Shown piece by piece: positions 1 through 12,704 of a stretch of 64,000 bases of DNA. Location of the stretch: positions 7,188,923 to 7,252,922 of the forward strand of contig WARS01000007.1 in the NCBI GenBank assembly GCA_008933995.1, written 5' to 3'. Both the position numbers and the translations under genes were made by a program. Positions within the stretch are counted from its first letter, which is position 1, and every line of letters begins with the position of its first letter. This stretch comes from Datnioides undecimradiatus (Eukaryota; Chordata; Actinopteri; Lobotiformes; Datnioididae). The notes under the pieces were generated by a model. That model did no database searches, was not told the DNA's origin, and worked only from the letters and a program-made list of their open reading frames with translations.

Positions 1-2607
1 CTACCTGCCACTGCTCCAGTTTGCCCAGATGAGATTAGGTCAGAGATTTGATGACCCTGTCTCTTTATCCCCTCCCTTCCATCTGTACTTAAAAAAAACC
101 CCATACAATTCACCACTTCCCCCTGTCTCTAGCAGATGGCCGTGCAGGCAGAGGGAGGGAGAAAGTGCAAGCAGGGAAACAAACAGGCAAAAATAAGGGA
201 ACACGGAAGGAGAAAACATCCAGACATGAAGATATCTTTCTTAAACACCAATTACTTTTGATGAGGAATCAAATAATTGTTTAATAGTTAAGAAAAGTGA
301 TCTGGAAATAGATTTCTTTTCAGATGTTTCCAAAATGTCAACTCTTCACGATATGAGCTTTGTTTTTGGGTTGACATCAAAGCAAAAAAAAGCAAAGTTG
401 AAAAGGTTTTACGAGCCCAAGAGGCCAGAGAGTATTTTTACCCAATAAAAAAAAAACAAAAAAACAAAGGCATGTAGTTATTTAACTGTAGCAAAAGCAG
501 GAAAATCCCCATGCTGTCATAGAAGGGATTTTAAAATGAGAGCAAAGACTGTAAAAGCCAGGGAAGCGTGCCACCGTGTTTCATTATTGTTTCCCCCAGT
601 GATTGAGGCAAGAGATGATGGGATTTAATGGTAAGTCTGGCATGGTGCATGCTGCAGTGGCACCTTCTTCATGAAGCCAGTGAGAGAATGGCTTTCGCCT
701 ACTCTCATTACTGTACATGATTAATCAGGTGCAATGTGCCATGCTGTCTGTTCGCTGCATCAGTGTTCCCAGAACGATGCAGCGTGGCGGGCTGTGCACT
801 TTACAGACAGACTATCAAAATGACCACAAAGCACAAAACTCACTGTGATGCAAAAAGGCGTGCTGTCATGCGGCGGTACAACCTCTGCCCTGCACCGTGG
901 CTCACTCACTGTGGCTGAAACTTGATGATGGCTGCTTGCGTCAGTCTGATCCGACTAATCCAACATGTTTCCACTTCTCACCCTCAGTGTAAGTTAAAGC
1001 ATCATATTGCCTCATTTCCACTCCTGCAGCTCCACGTGTTTAGCGTGTCACCTGATTGAACAGAGCCTGCTACTTGCCATGCCTGACTCTGCTTCCCTTG
1101 GCTACCTTTTGATGTCTTTTGAAATGTTAATTCTTGCTTGTTCTGTAAAGTTCTGATTACCCAGTAAATCATATTGTTTTTATTCTTAAAGTCAAACAGA
1201 CAATGGAAATTGGCTGAATGTGGTATATTTACAGATGAATATTATGCCTTATTGTGTTATGTAATCATGAATGTTGAGTTTCTGGGGGACAGATGCAGCA
1301 GTGGAGGCGACACATTTAAAAATGCTACTCCAGCGAACAGTAAAGGAGAATAAAAGTGGATGTACAGCGCAGCATGCGACAGCTGGCTGTGGTGGGGAGC
1401 GGGGTCTGGGGTCACAAGCCTGCAGCAGAGGACCTTTTAGCACTAAATCTGCTTTTCTGGCTTCAGTGAACCTCAGCACGAGACAATGAGCTCATCATGA
1501 TTACCTAAGCTCAACTGGTTTGCTCTGCTCACACAGTCGTACACGTGTTTCGCATCAACAACACTAGGACCTGGTTCACTTGGCTGGTGGCGAGATGTGG
1601 CCAAATGAACACATCCACATTTAATAAAACCTTCACAATGTAACAAGTGATTATTATGAATATCAACAATATCAATATCAGTGTGTGAGCAGTCAGAAGT
1701 CTGGTCAGGTTTGTTATCATGCTTACCTAGTTAAACAGTTTGTGATTTGCTGGTTTAGACTGTATGTTTTTTAGGCAAAGCTCTTATTTAGCTGTCAAAG
1801 TTCTGATAACACTGCACATTTGAAAACTTGGGCTTTTTTTGTTAAATAAAAATGTTTTATGTGACACAGTTACCAGACTGTAGGACTGAATGATTGAGAA
1901 ATAATATCTAATAACAATTATTTTGAAATTGCGATATGATTCGGATGTCTGATAATTTATTTTAAAGCCATCTTCACCTTGTGTTAAATGCCACCTGCAG
2001 GCAACATATACTATAATACTAATACTGAATCCCCCTGCAGAACCTCTCTCCAGAGACTGGGTATCATTTCCGAATTTAAAGAAAATACCAAAATGTCACA
2101 TTTGCAACTGCAATCAACTTGGGGGGCAATACGACAGTGATTTATGATTTGCACACTGAACAAACAATGAACAATGGTATTCATTTGGTTTTTGTGTCCA
2201 CCTTGGAGTTAAAGCCCAGTAAAGAGATGTACTCTCCACCAACTCTTGAGGGAAATTTGAGCCTCTTTGCTGCTTAATCCTCCATGATGGTTTACCATAG
2301 TAATATTCAAATATATTAAAAAAAAGATAGAGTTGATGTTGGTTTTTCCACCACACAGGAGGCTCGGGAGCTCACCTGACAATTTCAAAAATTTTAAAAA
2401 TTAAAATAATTCATATTTATGACTGCATAAGTTCGTTCTGGCGCTCATTCAGCTGACGGGGGGTATCTGCTGGCTGCAACATGTCAAACTAATCATTTAA
2501 ATGCCCCCCACCCCCCTTGCCTGTGAAGCAGTAGGTATAACAGCCTGGGTTTATGGCTCAAATGGAAATAGTGTAAATGAGATGAGGTCTGCCACAGATG
2601 GACTCAC
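1..2607 (-). other. TJP2 intron after the first PDZ1 exon; no exon seen
   Basis: By position this should be the intron leading to the GFGIAVSGG exon of PDZ1, which I did not find on the minus strand here. Open frames at 736-918, 1249-1489 and 2114-2356 have no recognisable domain. Confidence 0.45.
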
Positions 2608-5600
2608 CCTGTGCAGGGTCACGGTGTACTGCTCCCACACGGTCTCTTCCATGACCGGGTTCTGTGGAGACAAAGGCAAGATTACCACGGGTAGTTTCAT
2701 TCCACTGAACAGATTAATAATGTATTACGTGATGTACCGACAAAGCCAGTTCATTAGCCTATGCTGTCGTTATACAACCAGGGGCTCCCTGGGGAACAAT
2801 GACAGGTCTCTACTGAGCTGTTTGCAACAAGTTCAACTTAGAAACTTTGGGCTCCTGTGGATTAAAAATAGATGGGAACACTTTAACATCAGTTGGCCTC
2901 TTTAAACACGCACTTAAAAATAATTCAGGATGACGGCTCTCCTTCTGACAGAAGCCATGTTCTGTGAAGCCACCAACAGGTCACATAAATCCAGCAAACA
3001 AAACACACCCAACTACTGCTGCAACCAACGGTTAAATAACTAGTCTTTCAAGACTAATGACAAAGAACTAAAGCCCAAACCAGTCCTGACACAGTCAAAC
3101 CGCCCAAAAGGTTTTAAATGCTGTAAAAAAATGAAAAACAATCATATTATTGCATCTGAGAAAGCTTTTTCCATTTTTTTAAAACTTAACATAGTTATCC
3201 ATAAGTGTCCTGTTAAAAGTCATTGGGCCAAGCAGCCCCTCCATCAGCTCTAATAAATTAAAAACTTTTGTCAAAATATTTCATCATTGAAGACCGAGAT
3301 CAGACCTCAGTACGAATCACTGAGCCTGCTCTTGTGCTGGCTATAATTAAATGATCCTTCAACAACAGTTGATGCCACTCTTCTGCAATTCTGAATCCCT
3401 CAATTCAGAAGCAAACTCGACTCAACTCAACTTGACCCATTTCTGAAGCACTCAAGTCGATTAATGAAACAAGCAAACAGGCAAAACACACTCCATCACA
3501 GAACCAGTCATGTCCGTCTTTCTGCCTCAGATCGGATCGAATGTGAGCCAGGGTAGCGGAATCAAACTCACGAGCCCCTGAAGGATACGTATGGTCTTGA
3601 CCGCGTGGGCCCATTTCCTGTGCAGGCTGAGGACGGTCTTCATCGTTGGCGCTCTGCGTCTCTCCCTATCTGCGTCTCTCCCGGTTCACCGCCAGCGGTG
3701 CTCTGACAGACTGATGTGCGCCACAGCCTCCTCCATGGTCACAGCTGCACAACCACCAGCAGCTCTCTTCCTGCATCTGCCCGCCCGCCTGCCTTTGACG
3801 TAAGAGGGATTCTGCTGGCCTACATTCAGCACAAATCCCACCGTCTGCAGACAGTGTAAACATACAGACACACCATCTCCTGCACAGGCACGCGGTGATT
3901 AAACGCCAGAGGGTTCATCCATAAACGCAACAACAAATCACGCTCCATGTTTTGGGTTGGATGTCTGCTCACACTCCAACACATATCAGATGCTCATCAA
4001 GTTTTAGTGACAAACTAACACTACACAGGCATGAGTAGAAAACAGGGAGTTAGCGACAGCACAATGGTGACAATGGTTGTGATTCTGAGTTTGAGGGGTT
4101 TTTGGAAACTGAAGTGCACAGTGAAATCTGACATCTCATGCCCAGGCTTAGTGAAATGGGGGCAGCTCACCCATCATAACCCACTTCTTTGATCTTCTGG
4201 CCTACAAGAGGAAAGGAGATGCTCGGCAGCGAGACTGCAGAGGGCCGAGAGGGCTCTGTGAATGGAAACAGGACAAACGTAGCGCGTCTACACACTTCAG
4301 ATGCAAAACATGGAGGGGATCTTTAGGGTCTGTGGATCCAAGTGGAAAAAATGTGTTTACAGAATTTCCTTGAACCACGTGTACTTGAAACAAGCCAGGA
4401 GATATAAAGCAAAACTGTTCATGTGACAATCATTTCAAAAACTGGTGTCAAAACGAGATTTAACAACAACTAACAACAAGGTTGGACAACAACTAACAAC
4501 ATTTTAGTTGCACTGAAGGTGAAATTAGGTGAGAACATCATCGTACATCATACTCTGGAGACTCAATAAATGGGATTTCATTTAATGCTACATAAAGACA
4601 TGTGACAGTCTTTAGTTTCAAGTCAGGATTTTTGACTTTCAGGTTAGGACTTTTGTTTTTTAAGCTGGGTTAGCTCACCCACAGCCTAATGTCCCTGCTC
4701 ACGCTCACAGCAGAGTTGTGACGAATACTTTGCACAGATAAATGTTACAAGCTCAAACACTGAATTAGCCAGATAATTGTAGTGATGGTGGACAGAGATA
4801 CCATCCATGCTACCACCAGCCTGCAGACTTGATGCAAAACAGAAAGACTTCAATCGACTAATGTACTGTAGCAAGGAGTTTGGTATGCACTTAAACAGTA
4901 CAAATTCTTCTTTTTGTTTATTTTATATCAATTTCCACCAGAGAAGCCAACAGAACAAGACATAAGAAACATATTAACTCATGAAAGTCAGATAAATGGC
5001 TTAGAAGCAGCCAATGAAAGTGCTCTGAGCAAGGCCAAACCAGTCTGAATCACTCTTCTTGTACTTTGTGATATGATTGTGATGGCTGCTTGCAGGCAGG
5101 CCTGCTGGATAAGTCGCAGCCTCCTGAGTGTTGCCTATTACATAACAAAACACAAACATTTCCACTAATGAGAAAGGAGACCGAAATACTGGGTCATGCT
5201 CGCAGGACACGACTTAGAAAACAAATTATTTACAGAGAGAGTCAGCTCTTTTTAAAAAATCACAAATATAATGTGGATAGATTTTAGTAAAAACACCCAA
5301 AGGTGAACTGAAATAAAGTCTCTTGGGTGACATTTCAATTTAAAAGATTACAGACAATCACATTTCATTTTTGTTTTCCTCTTTTGTGATTGAAGTAGTG
5401 GTTCTCATGGATGGAAAGATCAATTTTGGCTACTTTGACATGAATTTGACATGAGAGTAATACACGCCACAATACAGGCCCATTATCAAAGATTTTCATT
5501 TCAATGCTTTTCTCCATCACAAATAATATAAAAAAAGCAGTTGATGCAATACAGGATGTCTGAGTCTTAGCACTCAGGAGAAAAGCAACTAAAGTACTCA

Positions 5601-7968
5601 TTATTATCATCATGATCATTATTAAAATAATTATTTTCAATCTACAATTGTCTATTTTTGTCCAAACAACGATTCAAAATGAAAAATATAATATAATAAA
5701 ATATAATAAAATTTTGTTTTATAACATTCAGAGAAAAGCAGCAAATATCCACACAGAAGATGCTGGAACAACATCAACATCAAACTTGGAAATATTTGCT
5801 TAAAGAAAACAACTCAGGTGATTAAGTATCAAGATTGTTGTAAATTCAATATATTAAAACAAATATTAATTAAAGGATCGTTTCAGTTCAGGTATCTGTA
5901 CTGTTGAACTGATTTTATACACATTTCATCGTCTACACCAAGGCAGCTATAAACTGAGTGATGAAAGACTTGTTCTGATTTGACTACAAAGTATAAGATG
6001 CAAAAATCACAATAAATATAAGATGTTCATCATCATTATAAGATGTACGATAAATAAAAAAACCCCAAAATATTTCTGAATCTTCCCACTCAAATAAACA
6101 ACTAGCAGTTTTTAGCTGAGAAACTAAAGGTCTTTGGCTCGAGCCAGATGTAACACATGAGGTCCATGCGCAGGGAAGCAAGTTGCAACTTTCTGGTTTC
6201 AGGTTCATGTGAATACATTTACTGAACGTCTTTCCACCTCAAAGCGACCCCAAACACCTTCATCATCAGTCTGAATGTGCCAATGTGTTGCTACTGCGAA
6301 CAGAAAGCTTGAACAAGGCTGCCCCCTGCTGGAGACACGGCGGCGTTACACCGTGAGGCACAACAGAGAGAAACAACACAGTGCACCAGTAACTTCAAAA
6401 TATACCATTACACTAACGTTGGACATGTAAATACCAAAGTTTGTGATTCCAACTGGACTAACCACCGTCATCTCTTCCTCCTCTAAAAGTGTGTAAATGA
6501 AACTAAAAAGAGGCACAACTGTTGTTTCGACCACTGAAGGACAAATACCGCTGAGCGCAATGTAAATCACATCAAATACTCAAATAATAGATATATCAAT
6601 AATAGTTATACGGGCAGAACAAAGTTTAAACACATTTATTGACTTTGGAAGTGTTTCTACAGACTAAATCAAGTGACCGTTAAAGAAACTTGCTGTTAGC
6701 GGTCACAGCAGGTGCGGCAGGATGCAACAGGGAAACTCCTGAATAACTACATCTCCTCACAAATGTACACACAAAACCCTGCACCAGAAGCGTAGCAGCG
6801 GCGTTTCCTTTGGTATTTTGGAATAATTTGGCGGTAGAGGTACTTACAGTGAAGTACTGAGTCGCGTATCTGCTCAGAGAGAGCAGCCCCCCTCCGTTTA
6901 CTGGCATCACGCACTTTGAACTGTCCGGGACCGCTACTAAAGATTAAAACTAAACTATTAATACAGATGTTTCTGGACGAATTCACACCAAATATATATG
7001 TATAAACTCGGTGTAAAAAGGCTGTAAAAGTCTCTCCAACTTTACTTTAAATGTCGCACTTATTAAAAACATTAAGAACAGACATCGAGGGCAAAATTTG
7101 CGCCGACAACTCCAAGCACGGTTCAGATTATACCAAAAGCGAGCGGGGGTGGTAGGGGCGTTACATTTAGAAACAACCTTAATAGTTAACAGTAAACTAA
7201 ACTAAAATGGTGTAAAATGAAACCTCGTTAATGTCCGAATAACTACTGACTTCGTTAGTGGTTATAACTAATCAGTGATAACACTATAGATACATGTATA
7301 AAGGGAGCCTGAACCTGTAATATGGATCAGTCCAACATTCCCATTGATTTTTTTGGGAACCTGCTGTGAGGCTCCCAGACAGACAGCACGAAAACACATC
7401 ACTTCAGCAAAATGCAGAATACAAGGAACACGCGTATTTCAAAAAAGCACCTACGCAGATAAAAAGAATTAATTTGAGCATTAGAGCATATTTAAATAAA
7501 TCTTGGACAGCCTAAACCTGTGGCTACTGCCTTCAAAAGGCTAAACAATTTAGGTTTAGTGTACAGTTTTAAAAGCACTTCAGATTAAAGACAGCTACCC
7601 AAATAAAGACGAAACACAAACACTATAGTCCTAAGCACAGATATGAAAGATGCTGAGTTGACATCAGGTCTCTGTGTAGGCCAGCCAAGTTCTTTCACAC
7701 CCCAGTGACAAAAGCATTCCTTTATGAATCTGCCTTGAATGACAGAACTGTAATTTTGAAATGTCAAAGGACCTTTCATAAACGTTTGTAACAAAGTTGA
7801 ATGTGCGCTATTGTAATTGTATTGTATTGGAGCAAAAGAAGACACACATATGAGAACTCGTATAGAGTTAAGTAAAAAATGTCCACATGAGCAGCTGAAG
7901 CGAAGGTTCACATGGTCAAAGAGACAACTATATGCAGCTGACCCACAATAACCTATTGTTGTTGTTTT

Positions 7969-8003
<35 letters not shown>

Positions 8004-11000
8004 TACTATCCATTCAGGCCTGCACTCATTTGGTATTTTATCTACACGAGACAAATCACAAATCACAGCAGAAATCCACCTGTCCCTGAAAAAGTCCAGA
8101 ATCCCTAATGCCATGTGAAACATAACCATTTAGTTTCCATATCCACCATTTTAACACACAATAGCTTTTTGTAGCAAAAGCAATCACGCTTTATCCAAAA
8201 TGTTTAACTTCAGGGCAGTGATGACTTAGAAATGTGGCAATAACAATAAATGTATCAGAAATATTAAGGTCAATCAGGTAAAATCACCACATTTCACATC
8301 AATTTAAATATGCCAAAGAGACCTTAAAATAGGCCATGCTAATGCAAAACAGCTTCAGTGGCCTGTATAATTTGTGGGACCAAGTCATTAAAACAATGAA
8401 GCTTCCAGGACATGACATGTTTCCCTGATTAATCATCATCCTGTACGCAGGAGGGGTCACTAAAGTGTTGTCATATCCATATAAGAAAAGAGGACAGAAG
8501 TGTGGGAAAGTGTGTCTCACAACACCTTGTGTCTCGAAACAATCAGCATTTCTGGAGAGAAGCAGCCTTGTTTGCAGCTTACAAACTATTTTTGGATAAA
8601 CTCAAAAAAAAAGAAAGAAAAACGGGCACATGCATTTTTCAGCTCATCCAATGATGGGATTATGAAAGAGTTTCATAAGATTAAAATTCATAGAGAGATA
8701 CACACAATCGTAGTAAAGCTTGCTGGCCCTGTGAGGGTGCGCAAACAGAATATGGCTGCTAAATGCTTATATCTGACTGGATTCGAGGTCTACAGCATGA
8801 TGAATGCTAATATTTTAGTAGATTAGCATATTCAAATCTGGTAAGTATGAGCACAGACATGCTGACTTTAAAATCTAAAAACGTGCAGTCGCGGGTAAAC
8901 AGGCCAACACAGACAGAACAGAGAAGGCTGACTCAAAACTAGATGCCCTTTGTCCCTGAAAACTCCAGCATCAACATTACACATTATGTAAACAACATAC
9001 CATCATAATCGCCGAGTAGCTGCGCGAAGAGAGGCGGCGAAGATACAAGTACTGGGCTTCTCTGGACCAGCGGAACTTGCGGCCGGACTTGAGCAGGTCA
9101 GTGCTGGTCTGGTCAGAGCCAGGCTGGTCCCTAAGCACAGAAACACACACACATTTAACTACAAGTGTGCTACACATAGAAATGTTTTACAACAAACAAC
9201 ATTCACTCTGTGAATCTTTGTCAAGAGAGAACAAAGTATAACATGTGACCTGAGTATTATTACACATGCATACCTATGCAGTGAAATGTTAATTTGCAGA
9301 GTGGTTTTGAAATTATTATAAATCATGTTACAAATAAAGGTTAGTTTAATCATCATGTTTGACACTACTCAGCAAGTAAAAACAGTTATACAGTTAACAT
9401 CACTAGTCTTTTGAATGAACTTGGTCAAGTAATGCTAGAGTAATATTGGTGCAAATCTGTAGGGCAGACTTTTCAAATCATTCTGCTTACTACTTTATTT
9501 TCATGGAATGATAAAACAAAAAATAAATCAGTGTGATGGGATTACACATTTGTAGCATGAGTACATGAGTTGTACTTCAGGAGATAAGGCTTACGCATCA
9601 GTGCAGTCCAAAGCCACTCCCGTGGACTCCCACTTACAGATTGTTTTGAAATATTATTATGTATCAGGCAACAAGACCAAGAGTTCACAGTCATGATAGT
9701 AGCACTGTGAGGCTGTGATTGAGCACAGCCACGCTTTGGGCCAAATGCTAATGCAAACAAATTCCAACAGGGATGTCTTTACTTTCGCAGGTATTTGATC
9801 AAAAACCAAAATACTAGACAAACTTCAACTTGCTATTGGTGCTTAGTGAAAAGCTTAAGGATTGTCAAAGTTGGTCGATTGAAACAAGCAGTCTGTAGAT
9901 CCAAATTTAGTTCTGGGATTTTCAATTTTTGTTGCAATGGATTAGAAACCTCACACTTTCAAAAGGATGAGAAGAATGATGATTGGCAAGGACATATTTC
10001 CAAGGCCAAAGATGAGAACAAGTAGAGCTAGAAATGGTGACTAAAATACCGTTTCCTAAACTAAGCCACCCGTGTATGGCTGTGACAAAAGCCAAAAGAG
10101 ACCAGGCCCACACTGATACTACTGACTATAATACTATAATCTGCAGTCTCACTTCAACAGCCGCATCTCTGACCTGATCGCTAACAACATGTACGAACAT
10201 GTGGTGTTCTCTACTGAGCTGAAACTTTTTTTCCCCAACTTCATGGCAGCGAGTCAGAAATGAAATGTCTGACGCGTTCAGACGGAGTCAGTCAGAGGCT
10301 GCTGACATACTGTGCGGAGAGTTAAAAAGGGAGATTTGAGATTGGCTCTGCATGACTAAACCTGCTGCTCCTTACACATTAAGCACAGACTTGTAGGTTC
10401 AGTGAAACAATGAGGAAGGGTTTGGCTTCTCCAATGTAACAAGTTATCTAAAACACAACTCATTGGACTTCAAAACATAGTTTAGCTTTACTTTGTCACA
10501 TAGGTTTGCTCTGAGAACTTAATATTACCCTTCTATAAAAACTGGGGGGGATATTAAAAGACACATTAAATTAAGAAAGGTGAAAGACTCCTTTCTTCTT
10601 TAGACACGCCCTGCTTGGCTGACTTCAGAGTCAACTCACCCACGGGGTTTCTCTTATAAATGCAAAGTCTCAATCCTTATCAGATATAAACTAAGGACAA
10701 AAAGTCAGGTATCGCATTGATAATAGTGTTTTCAAATAACGCCAAACCCCTTTGTTAACAACAAATAAATGTAAAATCACATTGAGTATAATAGATTTCT
10801 CTACCTGCCTGTGATGCATTTTAAACTAACATCACTTACTGGGAAATCTGACCTTAAGTGAAGCCATCAGTCAATAATAATGTTTCATTATTTTAATTGG
10901 CGTCACTTTATGGTAATATAAGGATTAGGGTGCATGTCATGATAGACCATTCCACAATCCAAAATGATAAACAGTTTTTTCTAGATAGGTTCATATAGGA

Positions 11001-12704
11001 AGTTTAGCGTCTGATTAGCACAAAAAGTAGTACAAATAAATAAGTATACAGATTAATAAAAGTTAAGATTATACAGTAAAAAATGGCATGTGATATTTGC
11101 AAAATGAATAAACCATTATACCAAATGTACAGTGGACATGAATAATATGGTTTGTTCAGGGTGGACAAAACCAATTAATGGTATATCCAGTTTAAAGAGT
11201 GTAGTATACTGTATTTAGTGTTATTGTACAGTGTAAAAAAAACACCTTTATGTATGATTATGCATATGTTTTTGCACGTATATGCTGTGTGTCGTGTAAC
11301 AGCACTAAGCTGGTTTTGGGTAAAAGATAGAAGCTATTTTGCAGCGAGTTTCCTGGTAAACTGGACAGTCAAGACAAAACAAAAACGCCATATAACAGAA
11401 AGGTCAGATGACAAGTGCAGCAAAAAAAGAGAAGATTAAAAGGGCAAAGATGGAGCACGTGGATGAGTGACATCACAGTCGGGAGTCCCAGTTCTCTCCT
11501 TTTACAGGAAATAGCTTATATATGAATTTGCATATGGTAAAATATACAGGTTACCTGCATGACACAATTAAGCCATTGACATCCAGTTTGTTCTGTGGCA
11601 TGATTTTGTAATTAGATAGTAAAAGAAAAAGACCTAAATGGCTTTAAAGGAGGGTTTCTTTTGGGAATGGATGGCATGAGCTTCAGCCACAAAGACTGCT
11701 CAACTGCAATGCTGTGGGGGGCATTTTACTAACATGGTTTGGGTCCACCTGTCCCCTTAAGGAGAAGGGACTCTGCAAATCAATAGAAAGTTGCTCTGAG
11801 TGATCGCCTTTAATTGGTGATGAAACATTTTATCCTCTTCCAAGACAACAATGCCTCCATCCAGAGCACAGACGGGTGCACGTTTGTTTGAGGGCCATGA
11901 CAGTTATGTGAAACATAGGATATGGATTTGTGTTCTCCCTGCCCTGTCATCATTTTAATAAAGACAAACAATCCAGGTACAATGCACACTAGACAATACA
12001 AGTGAATCCTCAAAAATATGGTTTGTGCCCCTATTTAAACCAATGTTTCACCAATGTTATTAAAGAAAATCCTAAAACCAGCCCTATGGATGGTTTTGCT
12101 TTTATTTGTGCATGTCTGGAGAAGTCAGCACACCGTCTGAGGTTTCTGGCTCCACTACCCTGGACTATGAATAATTGGGACATTATTTCTGGAAAGGTAC
12201 AGTGATGTCAACCATAAATTCTGTGAGGACCAAAATACCAAATATTCACCAAATACCATTCGCTTCCATCCCACTGGAGTGGAGACAGAACTCTCAAAAG
12301 ACTCTCAGAGACCAAATAAGACATAAAGAAAAACTACGTGCAAGACCAGATTGTGCTAAGTAAGCATGTTGTTGACTCCTCCTGTCCACCTGTTGAGATG
12401 TCCTTGAACACTAATTAAGTTTTTTATTTAACCAAAATCCATCCACAGTTTCCCCGGATGAGACAGATTTCAGAAACATTGCCATGAGTTAAAGATGGCT
12501 CTATGAGAAATAAACAGCTGCAGACGTTGTACAGCTCATGACTAAAACTCAGTATTTTAGGCGAAGATGCACAGACACAGACCGTGATCTGACTCACCCC
12601 GGGGGTCTCCACAGTTTCCTACCAGGAGGCAGAAGCTCACGTTTGTTCAGAGGTACAATCCCCATGGCTGCCTGCATTATCGTGATGAACTTCTTGAACT
12701 TCAT
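2608..12704 (-). CDS. tjp2: TJP2 (ZO-2) 5' part: distal isoform N-terminus up to start of PDZ1; partial, continues off left edge
   Basis: Zonula occludens-2 is a membrane-associated guanylate-kinase scaffold that links claudins and occludin to actin at tight junctions. Three coding exons on the minus strand join in phase. Exon A is 12598-12704 (ATG at 12704; acceptor at 12719-12721, donor gtgagt) and encodes MKFKKFITIMQAAMG..., ending RPP plus two bases. Exon B is 9001-9130 (acceptor ttag, donor gtatgt) and is rich in Arg and Lys (KSGRKFRWSREAQ). Exon C is 2608-2661 and encodes NPVMEETVWEQYTVTLHR, the start of PDZ1; the WEQ(Y/H)TVTL motif is diagnostic of ZO proteins, and 'ME(E/L)..WEQYTVTL' is closest to ZO-2. 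The distal form adds 79 residues before NPVMEE. The next PDZ1 exon (GFGIAVSGG-type) was not found in 1-2607, so the rest of the gene lies outside the window. Family identity is strong; exon A/B inclusion is inferred from phase and splice sites. Confidence 0.85.
2662..6847 (-). other. TJP2 intron between alternative exon and common exon
   Basis: No coding exon was recognised. The stretch is AT-rich with scattered short frames on both strands that lack splice-consistent neighbours. A CTCF-like motif sits at 6318-6332. Confidence 0.5.
6318..6332 (-). promoter_or_regulatory. CTCF-type motif
   Basis: The minus strand reads CCAGCAGGGGGCAGC, which fits every position of the core consensus CCASYAGRKGGCRSY. 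It lies in a TJP2 intron, about 0.5 kb downstream of the alternative MPV exon. This is a motif match only, and such a short motif also occurs by chance and within repeats. Confidence 0.45.
6848..6907 (-). CDS. tjp2: TJP2 alternative first coding exon (ZO-2A-like, Met-Pro-Val start)
   Basis: An ATG at 6907 opens 20 codons (MPVNGGGLLSLSRYATQYFT), followed directly by a consensus donor gtaagta at 6847-6841. The exon ends in phase 0 and exon C (2608-2661) begins in phase 0, so it can splice straight to NPVMEETVWEQ. That places exactly 23 residues before MEE. Human ZO-2A, as I recall it, also has 23 residues starting MPV ahead of MEELIWEQ, produced from an alternative promoter, while ZO-2C starts at the internal Met. 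The surrounding 6.7-7.2 kb is somewhat GC-richer than its flanks, consistent with a promoter. No expression evidence is available. Confidence 0.6.
7970..8002. repeat. (GT)n microsatellite
   Basis: About 16 uninterrupted GT units within the TJP2 intron. The open frame that runs through it on the minus strand is an artefact of the repeat. Confidence 0.95.

Noticed and set aside
7585-8013. 142-codon minus-strand frame
   Set aside because: Begins in the GT microsatellite (poly Thr-His) and has no recognisable features.
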